17,521 bases of DNA from the NCBI GenBank assembly GCA_903867285.1, contig CAIPQX010000152.1, positions 1-17,521 on the forward strand, given 5' to 3'. Both the position numbers and the translations under genes were made by a program. Shown piece by piece: positions 6,881 through 13,874 of the stretch (positions within the stretch are counted from its first letter, which is position 1; each line of letters opens with the position of its first letter). This stretch comes from an uncultured Actinomycetes bacterium (GTDB taxonomy: Bacteria > Actinomycetota > Actinomycetes > Nanopelagicales > Nanopelagicaceae). A model generated the notes under the pieces. That model was not told the DNA's origin and did not search any database. It worked only from the letters and a program-made list of their open reading frames with translations.

Positions 6881-6889
6881 TGGAATCAT
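6881..6889 (+). promoter_or_regulatory. Extended -10 (TGG-AATCAT) of a leaderless transcript
   Basis: TG at 6881-6882, one base, then AATCAT at 6884-6889 (4 of 6 to TATAAT), six bases before the ATG at 6896. There is no Shine-Dalgarno. It is weaker than the -10 of the divergent gene, but the spacing is the same. Confidence 0.4.
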
Positions 6890-6895
6890 TGCGCC

Positions 6896-7306
6896 ATGAG
6901 CACCATCCGCCACGCGACCCCAGCTGACAAAGAGGAAGTTGTCGCAATTTGGAGTGCTTGTGATCTTGTAAAACCGCAGAATGATCCCTTCGAAGATTTC
7001 GATCTAGCGTTGCAGACCAAAACCTCGACAGTTCTCGTTCTCGAGGAAAACAAAGAATTACGTGGCGCAGTCGTCGTAGGACTTGATGGCCACCGCTCCT
7101 GGTTCTACTATCTGGCAGTTATGCCAGCGTTTCAAAGCCTTGGCTACGGCCACCAACTTGTTGACGCGTTAGAAAGTTGGGCTATTGGACAAGGGGCACC
7201 CAAAACAATGCTTATGGTTCGAACGTCCAATGCCAAAGTTATTGGATTTTACGAGAAGCTTGGCTACAAGATAGAAGAGACTTCAGTACTTGGAAAACGT
7301 TTATGA
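6896..7306 (+). CDS. ypeA: YpeA-like GNAT acetyltransferase
   Basis: A 136-residue acetyltransferase closely resembling the YpeA family. It begins with IRHATPADKEEV, then IWSACDLVKPQNDP, which is the family's conserved W-CDL-PWNDP region, then VGLDGHRSWFYYLAVMP, the CoA-binding FQSLGYGHQLV, and the C-terminal VIGFYEKLGYK. The ATG at 6896 is preferred to an upstream TTG at 6878 because it starts at the family N-terminus and has a -10 six bases upstream. The physiological substrate of YpeA is not established. The APH-fold kinase begins 10 bases after its stop, so the two genes probably form an operon. Confidence 0.88.
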   Translation: MSTIRHATPADKEEVVAIWSACDLVKPQNDPFEDFDLALQTKTSTVLVLEENKELRGAVVVGLDGHRSWFYYLAVMPAFQSLGYGHQLVDALESWAIGQGAPKTMLMVRTSNAKVIGFYEKLGYKIEETSVLGKRL

Positions 7307-7310
7307 GAGG
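7305..7310 (+). promoter_or_regulatory. Shine-Dalgarno GAGAGG deciding the APH-kinase start
   Basis: GAGAGG overlaps the ypeA stop and lies six bases before the ATG at 7317. This favours that ATG over the TTG at 7290, which lies inside ypeA. Confidence 0.65.
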
Positions 7311-7316
7311 TTTGTG

Positions 7317-8312
7317 ATGTCAGAATACCTTGAGATGACTCAAGCGGAGCAAATTGCCCTCCTTGATGAATTTGCACGTGATGTCCTCGTCCAATACGGA
7401 CTTTCGGCAAAGAGTCTCGAATGTGTAAATCATCAATTCAACACAACTTTCAAATTCACGACTCCAGATGACAAAACGTATGCAATGAGAATTAGTACCA
7501 ATTCTCGCAAATGGCCCGAACACATTTGGGCCGAATCCCAGTGGCTCTTGAAACTTGCTCGAGAGGGCAGCATCACGGCCCCCATCCCGATTCTCAATTT
7601 GCAGGGGGAACCTTTTTCAAATCACTATTTCTTCTACCAAGGTGGAAACCTTGATGTCGTCATATACCCCTGGCTAGAGGGCGAAGTTGTCGATGATGAT
7701 CCGACAGAAGAACAACTCTTTGAACTGGGCAAGGCAATGGCCACCATGCACAAGTTAAGTAAAGACTGGAAACCCGAAGGGTATGCAAACTTCCTTCCCA
7801 TTGATAAGCCGCTAATGGTCAAACGCGACAACCTCTTTACCTTTGCCGAAAGCCATATTGACCCGGAAATTTTCAAAATTTTTGTGGAAGTAAACCTGCG
7901 AGCGACGAAATTATTTGACGCGCTGAGAGAGCGCTTCGAGCCTCAACTAATACATGCCGACCTGCACTTTGGAAATGTCATTTGGCACGACAATAAGATG
8001 TCGATTCTTGATTTTGATGATGCCGGTATTGGATTTCTCTTGCAAGACTTGGCCATATCAATCTTCTACCTGCGAAACGATCGCGAACGCGAAAAGCACC
8101 TAATTTCGGGATATGAGTCGGTCGCTCCATTTCCATCTTATGAACAAGGGGAACTAGAACTTCTCATCGCCTCACGCTCTTTAACGCTTCTCAACTATCT
8201 CTTCGAAACCACCACGGCAGATGACCTTGCCTTGATCCCAGGTTATGTAGAGAAGACCGGGCGCCGCTTAAAGCACTTTCTGGATACGGGAGAATTCGCC
8301 CTCCTTCCGTGA
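7317..8312 (+). CDS. APH-fold (aminoglycoside phosphotransferase-like) small-molecule or protein kinase
   Basis: A 331-residue kinase-like protein of the APH / homoserine-kinase-II / SrkA superfamily. The catalytic loop is HADLHFGN at 213-220 (D215, N220). The metal-binding segment is ILDFDDAG with D232. The N-terminal lobe shows YAMRIST, where K is replaced by R at the position where an ATP-binding lysine is often found, although many family members use different spacing. Proteins of this fold phosphorylate aminoglycosides, choline, homoserine, sugars or proteins. The sequence does not select among them, and the pattern looks more like a housekeeping SrkA/HSK-II-type enzyme than a known resistance enzyme. 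It probably shares a transcript with ypeA. Confidence 0.85.
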   Translation: MSEYLEMTQAEQIALLDEFARDVLVQYGLSAKSLECVNHQFNTTFKFTTPDDKTYAMRISTNSRKWPEHIWAESQWLLKLAREGSITAPIPILNLQGEPFSNHYFFYQGGNLDVVIYPWLEGEVVDDDPTEEQLFELGKAMATMHKLSKDWKPEGYANFLPIDKPLMVKRDNLFTFAESHIDPEIFKIFVEVNLRATKLFDALRERFEPQLIHADLHFGNVIWHDNKMSILDFDDAGIGFLLQDLAISIFYLRNDREREKHLISGYESVAPFPSYEQGELELLIASRSLTLLNYLFETTTADDLALIPGYVEKTGRRLKHFLDTGEFALLP

Positions 8313-8332
8313 CGATTTAAACTTCTGGTTAG

Positions 8333-8361
8333 TAGACCCGTTCAGTCGCGTGTGCTAATTT
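8333..8361 (+). promoter_or_regulatory. Promoter of the VOC-family gene (leaderless type)
   Basis: TAGACC at 8333-8338 (4 of 6 to TTGACA), 17 bases, then TAATTT at 8356-8361 with TG at 8353-8354 (TGnTANNNT). The ATG follows five bases later at 8367, and there is no Shine-Dalgarno. Confidence 0.5.
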
Positions 8362-8366
8362 CAGAC

Positions 8367-8747
8367 ATGATCAAATTAGGCTACATCGTCATTGACTGTA
8401 AAGACACTGCGAGTATTTCTAAATTCTGGGAGTCTGTCCTCGGGTGGAAAGTCACCTATGTTGATGAAACCGGCGCGATGCTCGAAAACAGCGTCAAGCT
8501 CGAAGATGGTGAGAAATTTCCTCCCATCCTTTTCTATAAAAACCCCGATCAAAAGTCAGTAAAGAATCGGCTTCATTTTGATTTATCACCCGATGATCAA
8601 GCGGCTGAAGTCCTACGCATTGAAGGTTTAGGTGGAAAGCGCATTGAAATCGGACAATCGGCGGACCCCGCAACTACGTGGGTGGTCATGGCAGATATTG
8701 AAGGCAATGAATTTTGTGTTTTAAAGAGCCCTGAAGGCGCATCTTAA
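8367..8747 (+). CDS. VOC superfamily (glyoxalase/bleomycin-resistance-like) protein
   Basis: A 126-residue vicinal-oxygen-chelate protein. It has the start MIKLGYIVIDCKDTASISKFW, the alpha/beta repeat, NRLHFDLSPDD in the middle (the H often serves as a metal ligand) and VVMADIEGNEFCVL at the end (E a likely ligand). This pattern matches the glyoxalase-like group common in Actinobacteria. A role in detoxification or drug binding is possible but unproven. The ATG at 8367 is preferred to the TTG at 8352 because that TTG lies in the promoter. It has its own promoter and is convergent with tRNA-Val, separated by 13 bases. Confidence 0.82.
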   Translation: MIKLGYIVIDCKDTASISKFWESVLGWKVTYVDETGAMLENSVKLEDGEKFPPILFYKNPDQKSVKNRLHFDLSPDDQAAEVLRIEGLGGKRIEIGQSADPATTWVVMADIEGNEFCVLKSPEGAS

Positions 8748-8760
8748 ATCTCTATTTCTT

Positions 8761-8835
<75 letters not shown>

Positions 8836-8850
8836 GGTAGTGAGTGCCCC

Positions 8851-8879
8851 ACTGTACCTGAGGATGTGAGGCACACCAA
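8851..8879 (-). promoter_or_regulatory. Promoter of tRNA-Val
   Basis: On the minus strand TTGGTG (8874-8879), 17 bases, then TACAGT (8851-8856). Initiation would fall near 8844, about nine bases before the mature tRNA 5' end. This is the best-spaced two-part promoter in the window. Confidence 0.55.
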
Positions 8880-8906
8880 AATATCGTGCTGAATTCTGGC
8901 TAATGA

Positions 8907-9365
8907 CTAAAGGGCAGCGAGCGCACTCTTGTAATCGACGATATTCCGAGCATCACCCATGCCATTGAGGACCTGCCAGCGCAGGATTCCCTCTTTATCG
9001 ATGATGAATGTACCGCGGAAGGCACACCCGCGCTCAGCATTGAAAACTCCGAAGGCTTCAGTTACTGCGCCGTGAGGCCAGAAATCAGAGAGGACTGGGA
9101 AGTTGTAATTCTCTTGTGCGGCAAATACCTTCTGCGTAAATGCTGAGTCGCAAGAGACCGCAAGAAGTTCAACGCCATCATTTTGGAATGCTGAAAGGTC
9201 ATCGCGAAGTGCGCAGAGCTCGCCGGTGCAGGTACCAGTAAAAGAGAATGGATAGAAAACTATGACGACGTTCTTCTTACCTTTAAAGGAGGACAAGGTA
9301 ACTTTTTCGCCGAATTGATTGTTGAGGGTGAAATCTGGAGCGGCTTGGCCGATGGTCAAAGACAT
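8907..9365 (-). CDS. ahpE: AhpE-type peroxiredoxin
   Basis: A 152-residue peroxiredoxin that reduces hydroperoxides or peroxynitrite in the cytoplasm. The peroxidatic motif P39-x3-T43-x2-C46 lies in YPFSFTGTC. LSDFWPHGAVTEAFGVF and FRGTFIIDKEGILRW match mycobacterial AhpE (Rv2238c) closely. A second cysteine, C51, lies five residues after C46 (CTGELC). Mycobacterial AhpE, a 1-Cys enzyme, has Asp at that site, while Bcp/PrxQ enzymes use this cysteine for resolution. Additional Cys are at 72 and 114. It follows the DUF3052 gene by 13 bases, with AGGA about ten bases before the ATG, so the two are probably co-transcribed. The tRNA-Val gene lies downstream on the same strand. Confidence 0.93.
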   Translation of the reverse strand: MSLTIGQAAPDFTLNNQFGEKVTLSSFKGKKNVVIVFYPFSFTGTCTGELCALRDDLSAFQNDGVELLAVSCDSAFTQKVFAAQENYNFPVLSDFWPHGAVTEAFGVFNAERGCAFRGTFIIDKEGILRWQVLNGMGDARNIVDYKSALAAL

Positions 9366-9378
9366 TTAATCCACTTTC

Positions 9379-9798
9379 CTAACGTTTGGCACTCTTTCGA
9401 GCAACTAATTTTGTTGCAGTCCAATTCGGTGCAACTAAAAACGAGACTGTTTGCGTTAGGCCAGCCGTTGGAGCGGAATCTTGAATATCGCTCGGTTCGA
9501 CGTGTCCTGCAATGCCAACTTTAGGGGTTAATAACCAAATCGGCCCATTTTCGCTTAGGTAGGTCAGCGCATCGACGAGATCATCAACGAGATCCCCATC
9601 ACCTTCGCGCCACCAGACGAATACAGCATCAACAACTTCATCGAGATGGCCGCTCAGTAGATTTGAACCAATCTTCGCCTCGATGGCATGGCGCAATTGA
9701 TCGTCGCAGTCGCTGTCATAGCCGACTTCAAGTATTAACTCACCGGGGACCAGCCCAAGGCGTTCAATACTCACCGCTAACCCCTGTGGGGAGTTCAC
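9379..9798 (-). CDS. DUF3052 family protein (Rv2240c-like)
   Basis: A 139-residue protein of unknown function, conserved in Actinobacteria beside aceE and ahpE. Visible family segments are LGLVPGELILEVGYDSDCDDQ, the acidic VVDAVFVWWREGDGDLVDDLVDA, IWLLTPKVGIAGHVEPSDI and APTAGLTQT. The start is set to the GTG at 9798 because GGAGG (9804-9808) lies five bases upstream of it. The frame stays open to a GTG at 9882, but that would add 28 residues of Pro/Arg/Gly-rich sequence not expected in this family. It is the first gene of a unit with ahpE and is divergent from aceE. The protein is strongly acidic, and nothing in it indicates an enzymatic role. Confidence 0.9.
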   Translation of the reverse strand: MNSPQGLAVSIERLGLVPGELILEVGYDSDCDDQLRHAIEAKIGSNLLSGHLDEVVDAVFVWWREGDGDLVDDLVDALTYLSENGPIWLLTPKVGIAGHVEPSDIQDSAPTAGLTQTVSFLVAPNWTATKLVARKSAKR

Positions 9799-9803
9799 CA
9801 GAA

Positions 9804-9808
9804 CCTCC
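9804..9808 (-). promoter_or_regulatory. Shine-Dalgarno GGAGG deciding the DUF3052 start
   Basis: A five-base perfect Shine-Dalgarno, five bases before GTG 9798. It implies a transcribed leader, unlike the divergent aceE, which has none. Confidence 0.7.
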
Positions 9809-9850
9809 AGAATTCCTCGGGTGGGATTTTGGCGCTTATCCCCTGGCTCC

Positions 9851-9866
9851 CGCCCAGGATGGGGCG
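9851..9866. repeat. Inverted repeat in the DUF3052-aceE divergent region
   Basis: CGCCC (9851-9855) and GGGCG (9862-9866) are separated by six bases. It could be a leader hairpin of the DUF3052 mRNA or an operator. A second, looser one is GGGAT 9823-9827 / ATCCC 9838-9842. No known operator consensus is recognised. Confidence 0.3.
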
Positions 9867-9919
9867 AGTAGGAGTAGTCCACTCAACTTCTCGCGTGAGC
9901 GCAAGCCCTTTGATGTGAA

Positions 9920-9925
9920 TAAACT
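9920..9925 (+). promoter_or_regulatory. -10 element TAAACT of a leaderless aceE transcript
   Basis: TAAACT is followed by six bases (CCTCCC) and then the ATG at 9932. The region before the ATG is pyrimidine-rich, the opposite of a Shine-Dalgarno. No clear -35 is visible. Confidence 0.5.
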
Positions 9926-9931
9926 CCTCCC

Positions 9932-12670
9932 ATGAGCGAAGCGAGCGGATTCAACCAATTCATCGATACCCCGAATAATCTGATCGATCAGTTGGTCGAT
10001 CTGGACCCTTCGGAGACCGCTGAATGGAAAGCCTCACTCGACTCGCTGCTCCAGAGCGCCGGTCCTACACGCGCCCGTTACATCATGCTCTCGCTCCTGC
10101 AGCATGCCCAAGAGAATAAGTTGGGTGTCGGCGCACTGCGCACCACCGATTACATCAACACAATTCCTACCAACCGCGAGCCAGATTTTCCGGGCGATGA
10201 AGCGCTCGAGCGCCGCATCCGCGCCATCGTCCGCTGGAATGCGGCGATCATGGTGCACCGCGCGCAGCGACCTGGTGTCGGCGTCGGCGGACACATCTCT
10301 ACCTTTGCATCATCGGCCTCGCTCTATGAGGTTGGGTTCAACCACTTCTTCCGCGGCCAAGAACATCCCGGTGGCGGAGATCAGATTTTCTTCCAAGGAC
10401 ATGCCAGCCCAGGAATGTACGCCCGCGCATTTGTTGAAGGACGATTGACCGAACATCAGATGGATGGCTTCCGCCAAGAACTTTCCCATTCCGGTGGCGG
10501 GCTTTCTTCTTATCCGCATCCGCGTTTGATGCCAGAGTTCTGGCAGTTCCCTACCGTTTCCATGGGACTCGGCCCGATCAACGCAATTTACCAAGCGCGC
10601 TACAACCGCTACCTGGCCGGCCGGGGAATTAAAGATACTTCGGATCAAAATGTCTGGGCCTTCTTGGGCGATGGCGAGTGCGATGAGCCAGAGACGCTGG
10701 GTGCGATCAGTCTTGCTGCACGCGAAGGACTCGATAACCTCAACTTTGTTATCAACTGCAACTTGCAACGCCTCGATGGTCCGGTACGTGGAAACGGAAA
10801 GATCATTCAAGAGCTCGAATCAATATTCCGGGGCGCGGGCTGGAACGTCATCAAGGTCGTATGGGGTCGCGAATGGGATGAACTCCTTGCCAACGATCGC
10901 GAAGGCGCACTAGTCGATTTGATGAACCGCACCACCGATGGTGATTACCAGACATTTAAAGCTGAAAGCGGCGCCTATGTTCGCGAAAACTTCTTCGGCC
11001 GTGATCCTCGTACCGCAGCGCTGGTAGCTGGCTGGAGCGATGAGAAGATCTGGGGTCTTAAGCGCGGTGGCCACGATTACCGCAAACTCTTTGCCGCTTA
11101 TAAAGCTGCTACCGAAAAGAATGGCAAGCCAACTGTAATTTTGGCGAAGACCATCAAGGGTTGGACTTTGGGCTCGCACTTCGAAGCGCGTAACTCGACG
11201 CACCAGATGAAGAAGATGACACACGAAGATCTGATTCAGTTCCGCGACACTTTGCATATTCCGCTTCCTGATTCTGCAATCGATGCCAAGGTGCCTGCTT
11301 ATTACCATCCTGGCGTTGAATCACCTGAATACAAGTACATGATGGAACGTCGCCGCGAACTTGGCGGATCAGTGCCATCTCGCCGCAAGATTTCTCGTCC
11401 GCTGCCACAGCCAGCTGATTCCACGTATGACTCAGTCAGGCGTGGTTCCGGGCAACAAGAAGTCGCCACAACAATGGCATTCGTACGTCTGCTTAAGGAT
11501 CTTGTTAAGGATCCGGAGATCGGCAAGCGCTTTGTTCCGATCATTCCTGATGAGGCACGTACCTTTGGGCTAGATAGCCTCTTCCCAACTCTCAAGATCT
11601 ATTCACCGCTCGGTCAGACCTATGCCGCAGTGGATCGTGAATTGATGTTGTCATATAAGGAATCAACCTCTGGTGTGATCTTGCACGAAGGTATCAATGA
11701 GGCGGGATCTACTGCTTCATTCACCGCAGTCGGTTCTTCGTACTCAACCCATGACGAGCCAATGATTCCTATCTACATCTTCTATTCGATGTTTGGATTC
11801 CAACGTACCGGCGATGCCTTCTGGGCTGCTGCCGATCAGTTGTGTCGTGGCTTTGTTGTCGGAGCTACTGCGGGCCGCACCACTCTTAACGGTGAAGGCT
11901 TACAACACGAAGATGGTCATTCTCCACTTCTCGCATCGACCAACCCAGCGGTTGTTGCTTACGATCCTGCCTTCGGATACGAAGTCGGACATATCGTCAA
12001 AGATGGTCTGCGCCGCATGTATGGCGAGAACAGCGAAAATATTTACTACTACTTGACCGTCTACAACGAGCCTTACATGCAGCCTGCAGAGCCAGAGAAC
12101 TTAGATATCGAAGGTCTGCTCAAGGGTATGTACTTGTACTCGCCAGCCGCGAAGAAGGGCAAGAACGAAGTCAACATTATGGCTTCGGGAGTTGCTCTCA
12201 ACTGGGCGATCAAAGCGCAACAGTTACTTATGGATGATTTTGGTATCAAGGCCGACGTCTGGTCTGTTACCTCATGGAACGAGCTGCGTCGCGACGGCCT
12301 AGAAACCGATCGCCACAACTTGCTCAATCCCCACGATCAGCGTCTGGCTTTTGTAACCCAGAAACTCGAAGTATTCGAGGGTCCGGTCATCGCCGTCAGC
12401 GACTTTATGCGCGCGGTGCAGGATCAAATTGCTCCTTGGGTCCCACAGGACTTCTACTCCCTCGGTACCGATGGATTTGGAATGTCAGATACCCGTGGCG
12501 CGCTTCGTCGGCACTTCAAAGTCGACGCCGAGTCAATCGTGGTTGCCACTCTTGCCCAACTCGCCAAGAACGGTGAGATTAAGGCAAAGGTAGTTCAAGA
12601 GGCGATCGATAAGTATCAGATCAACGATGTAACTGCCGCAGATGCTGGCAACACCGAAGGTTCTGGCTGA
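9932..12670 (+). CDS. aceE: Pyruvate dehydrogenase E1 component, homodimeric type
   Basis: A 912-residue thiamine-diphosphate enzyme that decarboxylates pyruvate and passes the acetyl group to the E2 lipoyl domain, feeding acetyl-CoA into the TCA cycle. Length and motifs match the alpha2 E1 of E. coli and Actinobacteria. GDGECDEPETLGAIS begins at 246, and FVINCNLQRLDGPV near 272-285 forms the thiamine/Mg site. The catalytic-Glu region LHEGINEAG, YSMFGFQRTGDAFWAA and the loop RTTLNGEGLQHEDGHS occur in the second half. The end is a short acidic tail. It appears to be leaderless. The E2 and E3 genes are not in this window, which is usual in Actinobacteria. The flanking DUF3052-ahpE pair is the conserved mycobacterial arrangement. 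It converges on an MFS gene with only four bases between the stops. Confidence 0.97.
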   Translation: MSEASGFNQFIDTPNNLIDQLVDLDPSETAEWKASLDSLLQSAGPTRARYIMLSLLQHAQENKLGVGALRTTDYINTIPTNREPDFPGDEALERRIRAIVRWNAAIMVHRAQRPGVGVGGHISTFASSASLYEVGFNHFFRGQEHPGGGDQIFFQGHASPGMYARAFVEGRLTEHQMDGFRQELSHSGGGLSSYPHPRLMPEFWQFPTVSMGLGPINAIYQARYNRYLAGRGIKDTSDQNVWAFLGDGECDEPETLGAISLAAREGLDNLNFVINCNLQRLDGPVRGNGKIIQELESIFRGAGWNVIKVVWGREWDELLANDREGALVDLMNRTTDGDYQTFKAESGAYVRENFFGRDPRTAALVAGWSDEKIWGLKRGGHDYRKLFAAYKAATEKNGKPTVILAKTIKGWTLGSHFEARNSTHQMKKMTHEDLIQFRDTLHIPLPDSAIDAKVPAYYHPGVESPEYKYMMERRRELGGSVPSRRKISRPLPQPADSTYDSVRRGSGQQEVATTMAFVRLLKDLVKDPEIGKRFVPIIPDEARTFGLDSLFPTLKIYSPLGQTYAAVDRELMLSYKESTSGVILHEGINEAGSTASFTAVGSSYSTHDEPMIPIYIFYSMFGFQRTGDAFWAAADQLCRGFVVGATAGRTTLNGEGLQHEDGHSPLLASTNPAVVAYDPAFGYEVGHIVKDGLRRMYGENSENIYYYLTVYNEPYMQPAEPENLDIEGLLKGMYLYSPAAKKGKNEVNIMASGVALNWAIKAQQLLMDDFGIKADVWSVTSWNELRRDGLETDRHNLLNPHDQRLAFVTQKLEVFEGPVIAVSDFMRAVQDQIAPWVPQDFYSLGTDGFGMSDTRGALRRHFKVDAESIVVATLAQLAKNGEIKAKVVQEAIDKYQINDVTAADAGNTEGSG

Positions 12671-12674
12671 TCCG

Positions 12675-13874
12675 CTAAGCGTTTACTTTCTTAGGGCCTA
12701 GTTTTGTGAAGAACGAGAGCGCGATCATGAGCACTCCCGGGATCATCAGGCCATAGGTAATAGAAGTAATTTGTACAACCCACGAGATCAAGAGCTTTAC
12801 GAAGAGCGTCAGAACTGCAAGCGCCAGACCCATCTGAGCCACCACTACTCCTCCAGGAAAATGAGAGCGTTGGCTGGCGATCTGCGTTAGGACGCCAGCG
12901 AAGAAGGATCCGCCGAGTCCCCCGATAAAGAAACCAATAATTTCAAAGGAAAATGCCAGACCAAAATTGTGACCGGCAAAATACTTGGCCAGAAGTAGAA
13001 AAATGATAAAACCTGCACCACCAATACGAGACGAAATGCGAATCCAATAGGTTTCGGGCTGAATTGCGAGCAACCGATGAATCCCCAGACGACCAATAAC
13101 CATGCCAATCATGAAGATTAAATATGGAACGATGCTGAGAGTTGTGCTCGCCTTGATCTCTTGATGCGAAGAGAGAGTCACCCAGTCGTTCGTGGAGAAC
13201 TCGACCATGACTGCACAGACATAAGCGATTGCAATATAGCGATCTGTCGTGAGCATCGACCAGGTATCTCGAATTCTTATGGTGTCATCTTCAGATGGCT
13301 CCTCAGAGCCTTTAATCAAGAATGGTCGCATCCGGAAGATCGAAACCATCGTCGCGACAAAGAGGATTGCCATGAGCACATCAATGTGCCACGCCAAGGA
13401 AACGTGAGATGTTATGGAGATCGAGAGAATCGTGGTTAAAAGAGTTCCGACGCTCCACGCGCCATGGAGGCGAGGAATGGCCTTCTCGCCACTGAGAAGT
13501 TGACGCTTCAAGGCTTGATCGTGAATCGCGATGTTGTATCCGTTAAATCCAACTCCCAAAACAATATTCATGAGGATGTAGATCCATAGGGAGTGAATAT
13601 GAGGGATCACGGCGACAGGTCCGTAAAGAAATATGCCGGTGCCGATCAAGACAGGCCCGACGCCTAAGCGATGTGCGAGTTGGCCTACAAACATAAATGC
13701 TAAAACAGCTCCGACAGCTCCTAGGCTAACGAGCACTCCAAAAGTGCCATTGTTCACGTTGAGATTATGTTTCAGATCCGGAGAACGCGAAGCCAGGCTG
13801 AGAGCCGCAACCCCAAAATAAAAGAAGAAGAGAATCTGGTGACGTCGTTCTCGAGGAGTGACAATCAAGGTCAA
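12675..13874 (-). CDS. MFS transporter (YbjJ-like group)
   Basis: A 399-residue major facilitator protein with 11-12 hydrophobic segments. The N-terminus RRHQILFFFYFGVAALSLASRSPDLKH and the first inter-helix loop GQLAHRLGVGPV resemble the YbjJ-like MFS group, whose substrates are not well known. The start is TTG at 13874, overlapping the stop of the YbbN-like gene as TTGA, so translational coupling is likely; a second TTG two codons on (13868) is possible. A cytoplasmic loop near 190-210 is acidic (EEPSEDD). It is the last gene of the DUF4032 unit. The reason for linking a transporter to a kinase-like and a chaperone-like protein is not evident. Confidence 0.85.
   Translation of the reverse strand: MTLIVTPRERRHQILFFFYFGVAALSLASRSPDLKHNLNVNNGTFGVLVSLGAVGAVLAFMFVGQLAHRLGVGPVLIGTGIFLYGPVAVIPHIHSLWIYILMNIVLGVGFNGYNIAIHDQALKRQLLSGEKAIPRLHGAWSVGTLLTTILSISITSHVSLAWHIDVLMAILFVATMVSIFRMRPFLIKGSEEPSEDDTIRIRDTWSMLTTDRYIAIAYVCAVMVEFSTNDWVTLSSHQEIKASTTLSIVPYLIFMIGMVIGRLGIHRLLAIQPETYWIRISSRIGGAGFIIFLLLAKYFAGHNFGLAFSFEIIGFFIGGLGGSFFAGVLTQIASQRSHFPGGVVVAQMGLALAVLTLFVKLLISWVVQITSITYGLMIPGVLMIALSFFTKLGPKKVNA

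Noticed and set aside
9799..9882. Longer start (GTG 9882) for DUF3052
   Set aside because: A perfect GGAGG lies five bases before GTG 9798, and the extra 28 residues are not expected in the family.
10034..11595. Minus-strand frames opposite aceE
   Set aside because: Shadows of a highly conserved gene; no recognisable domain.
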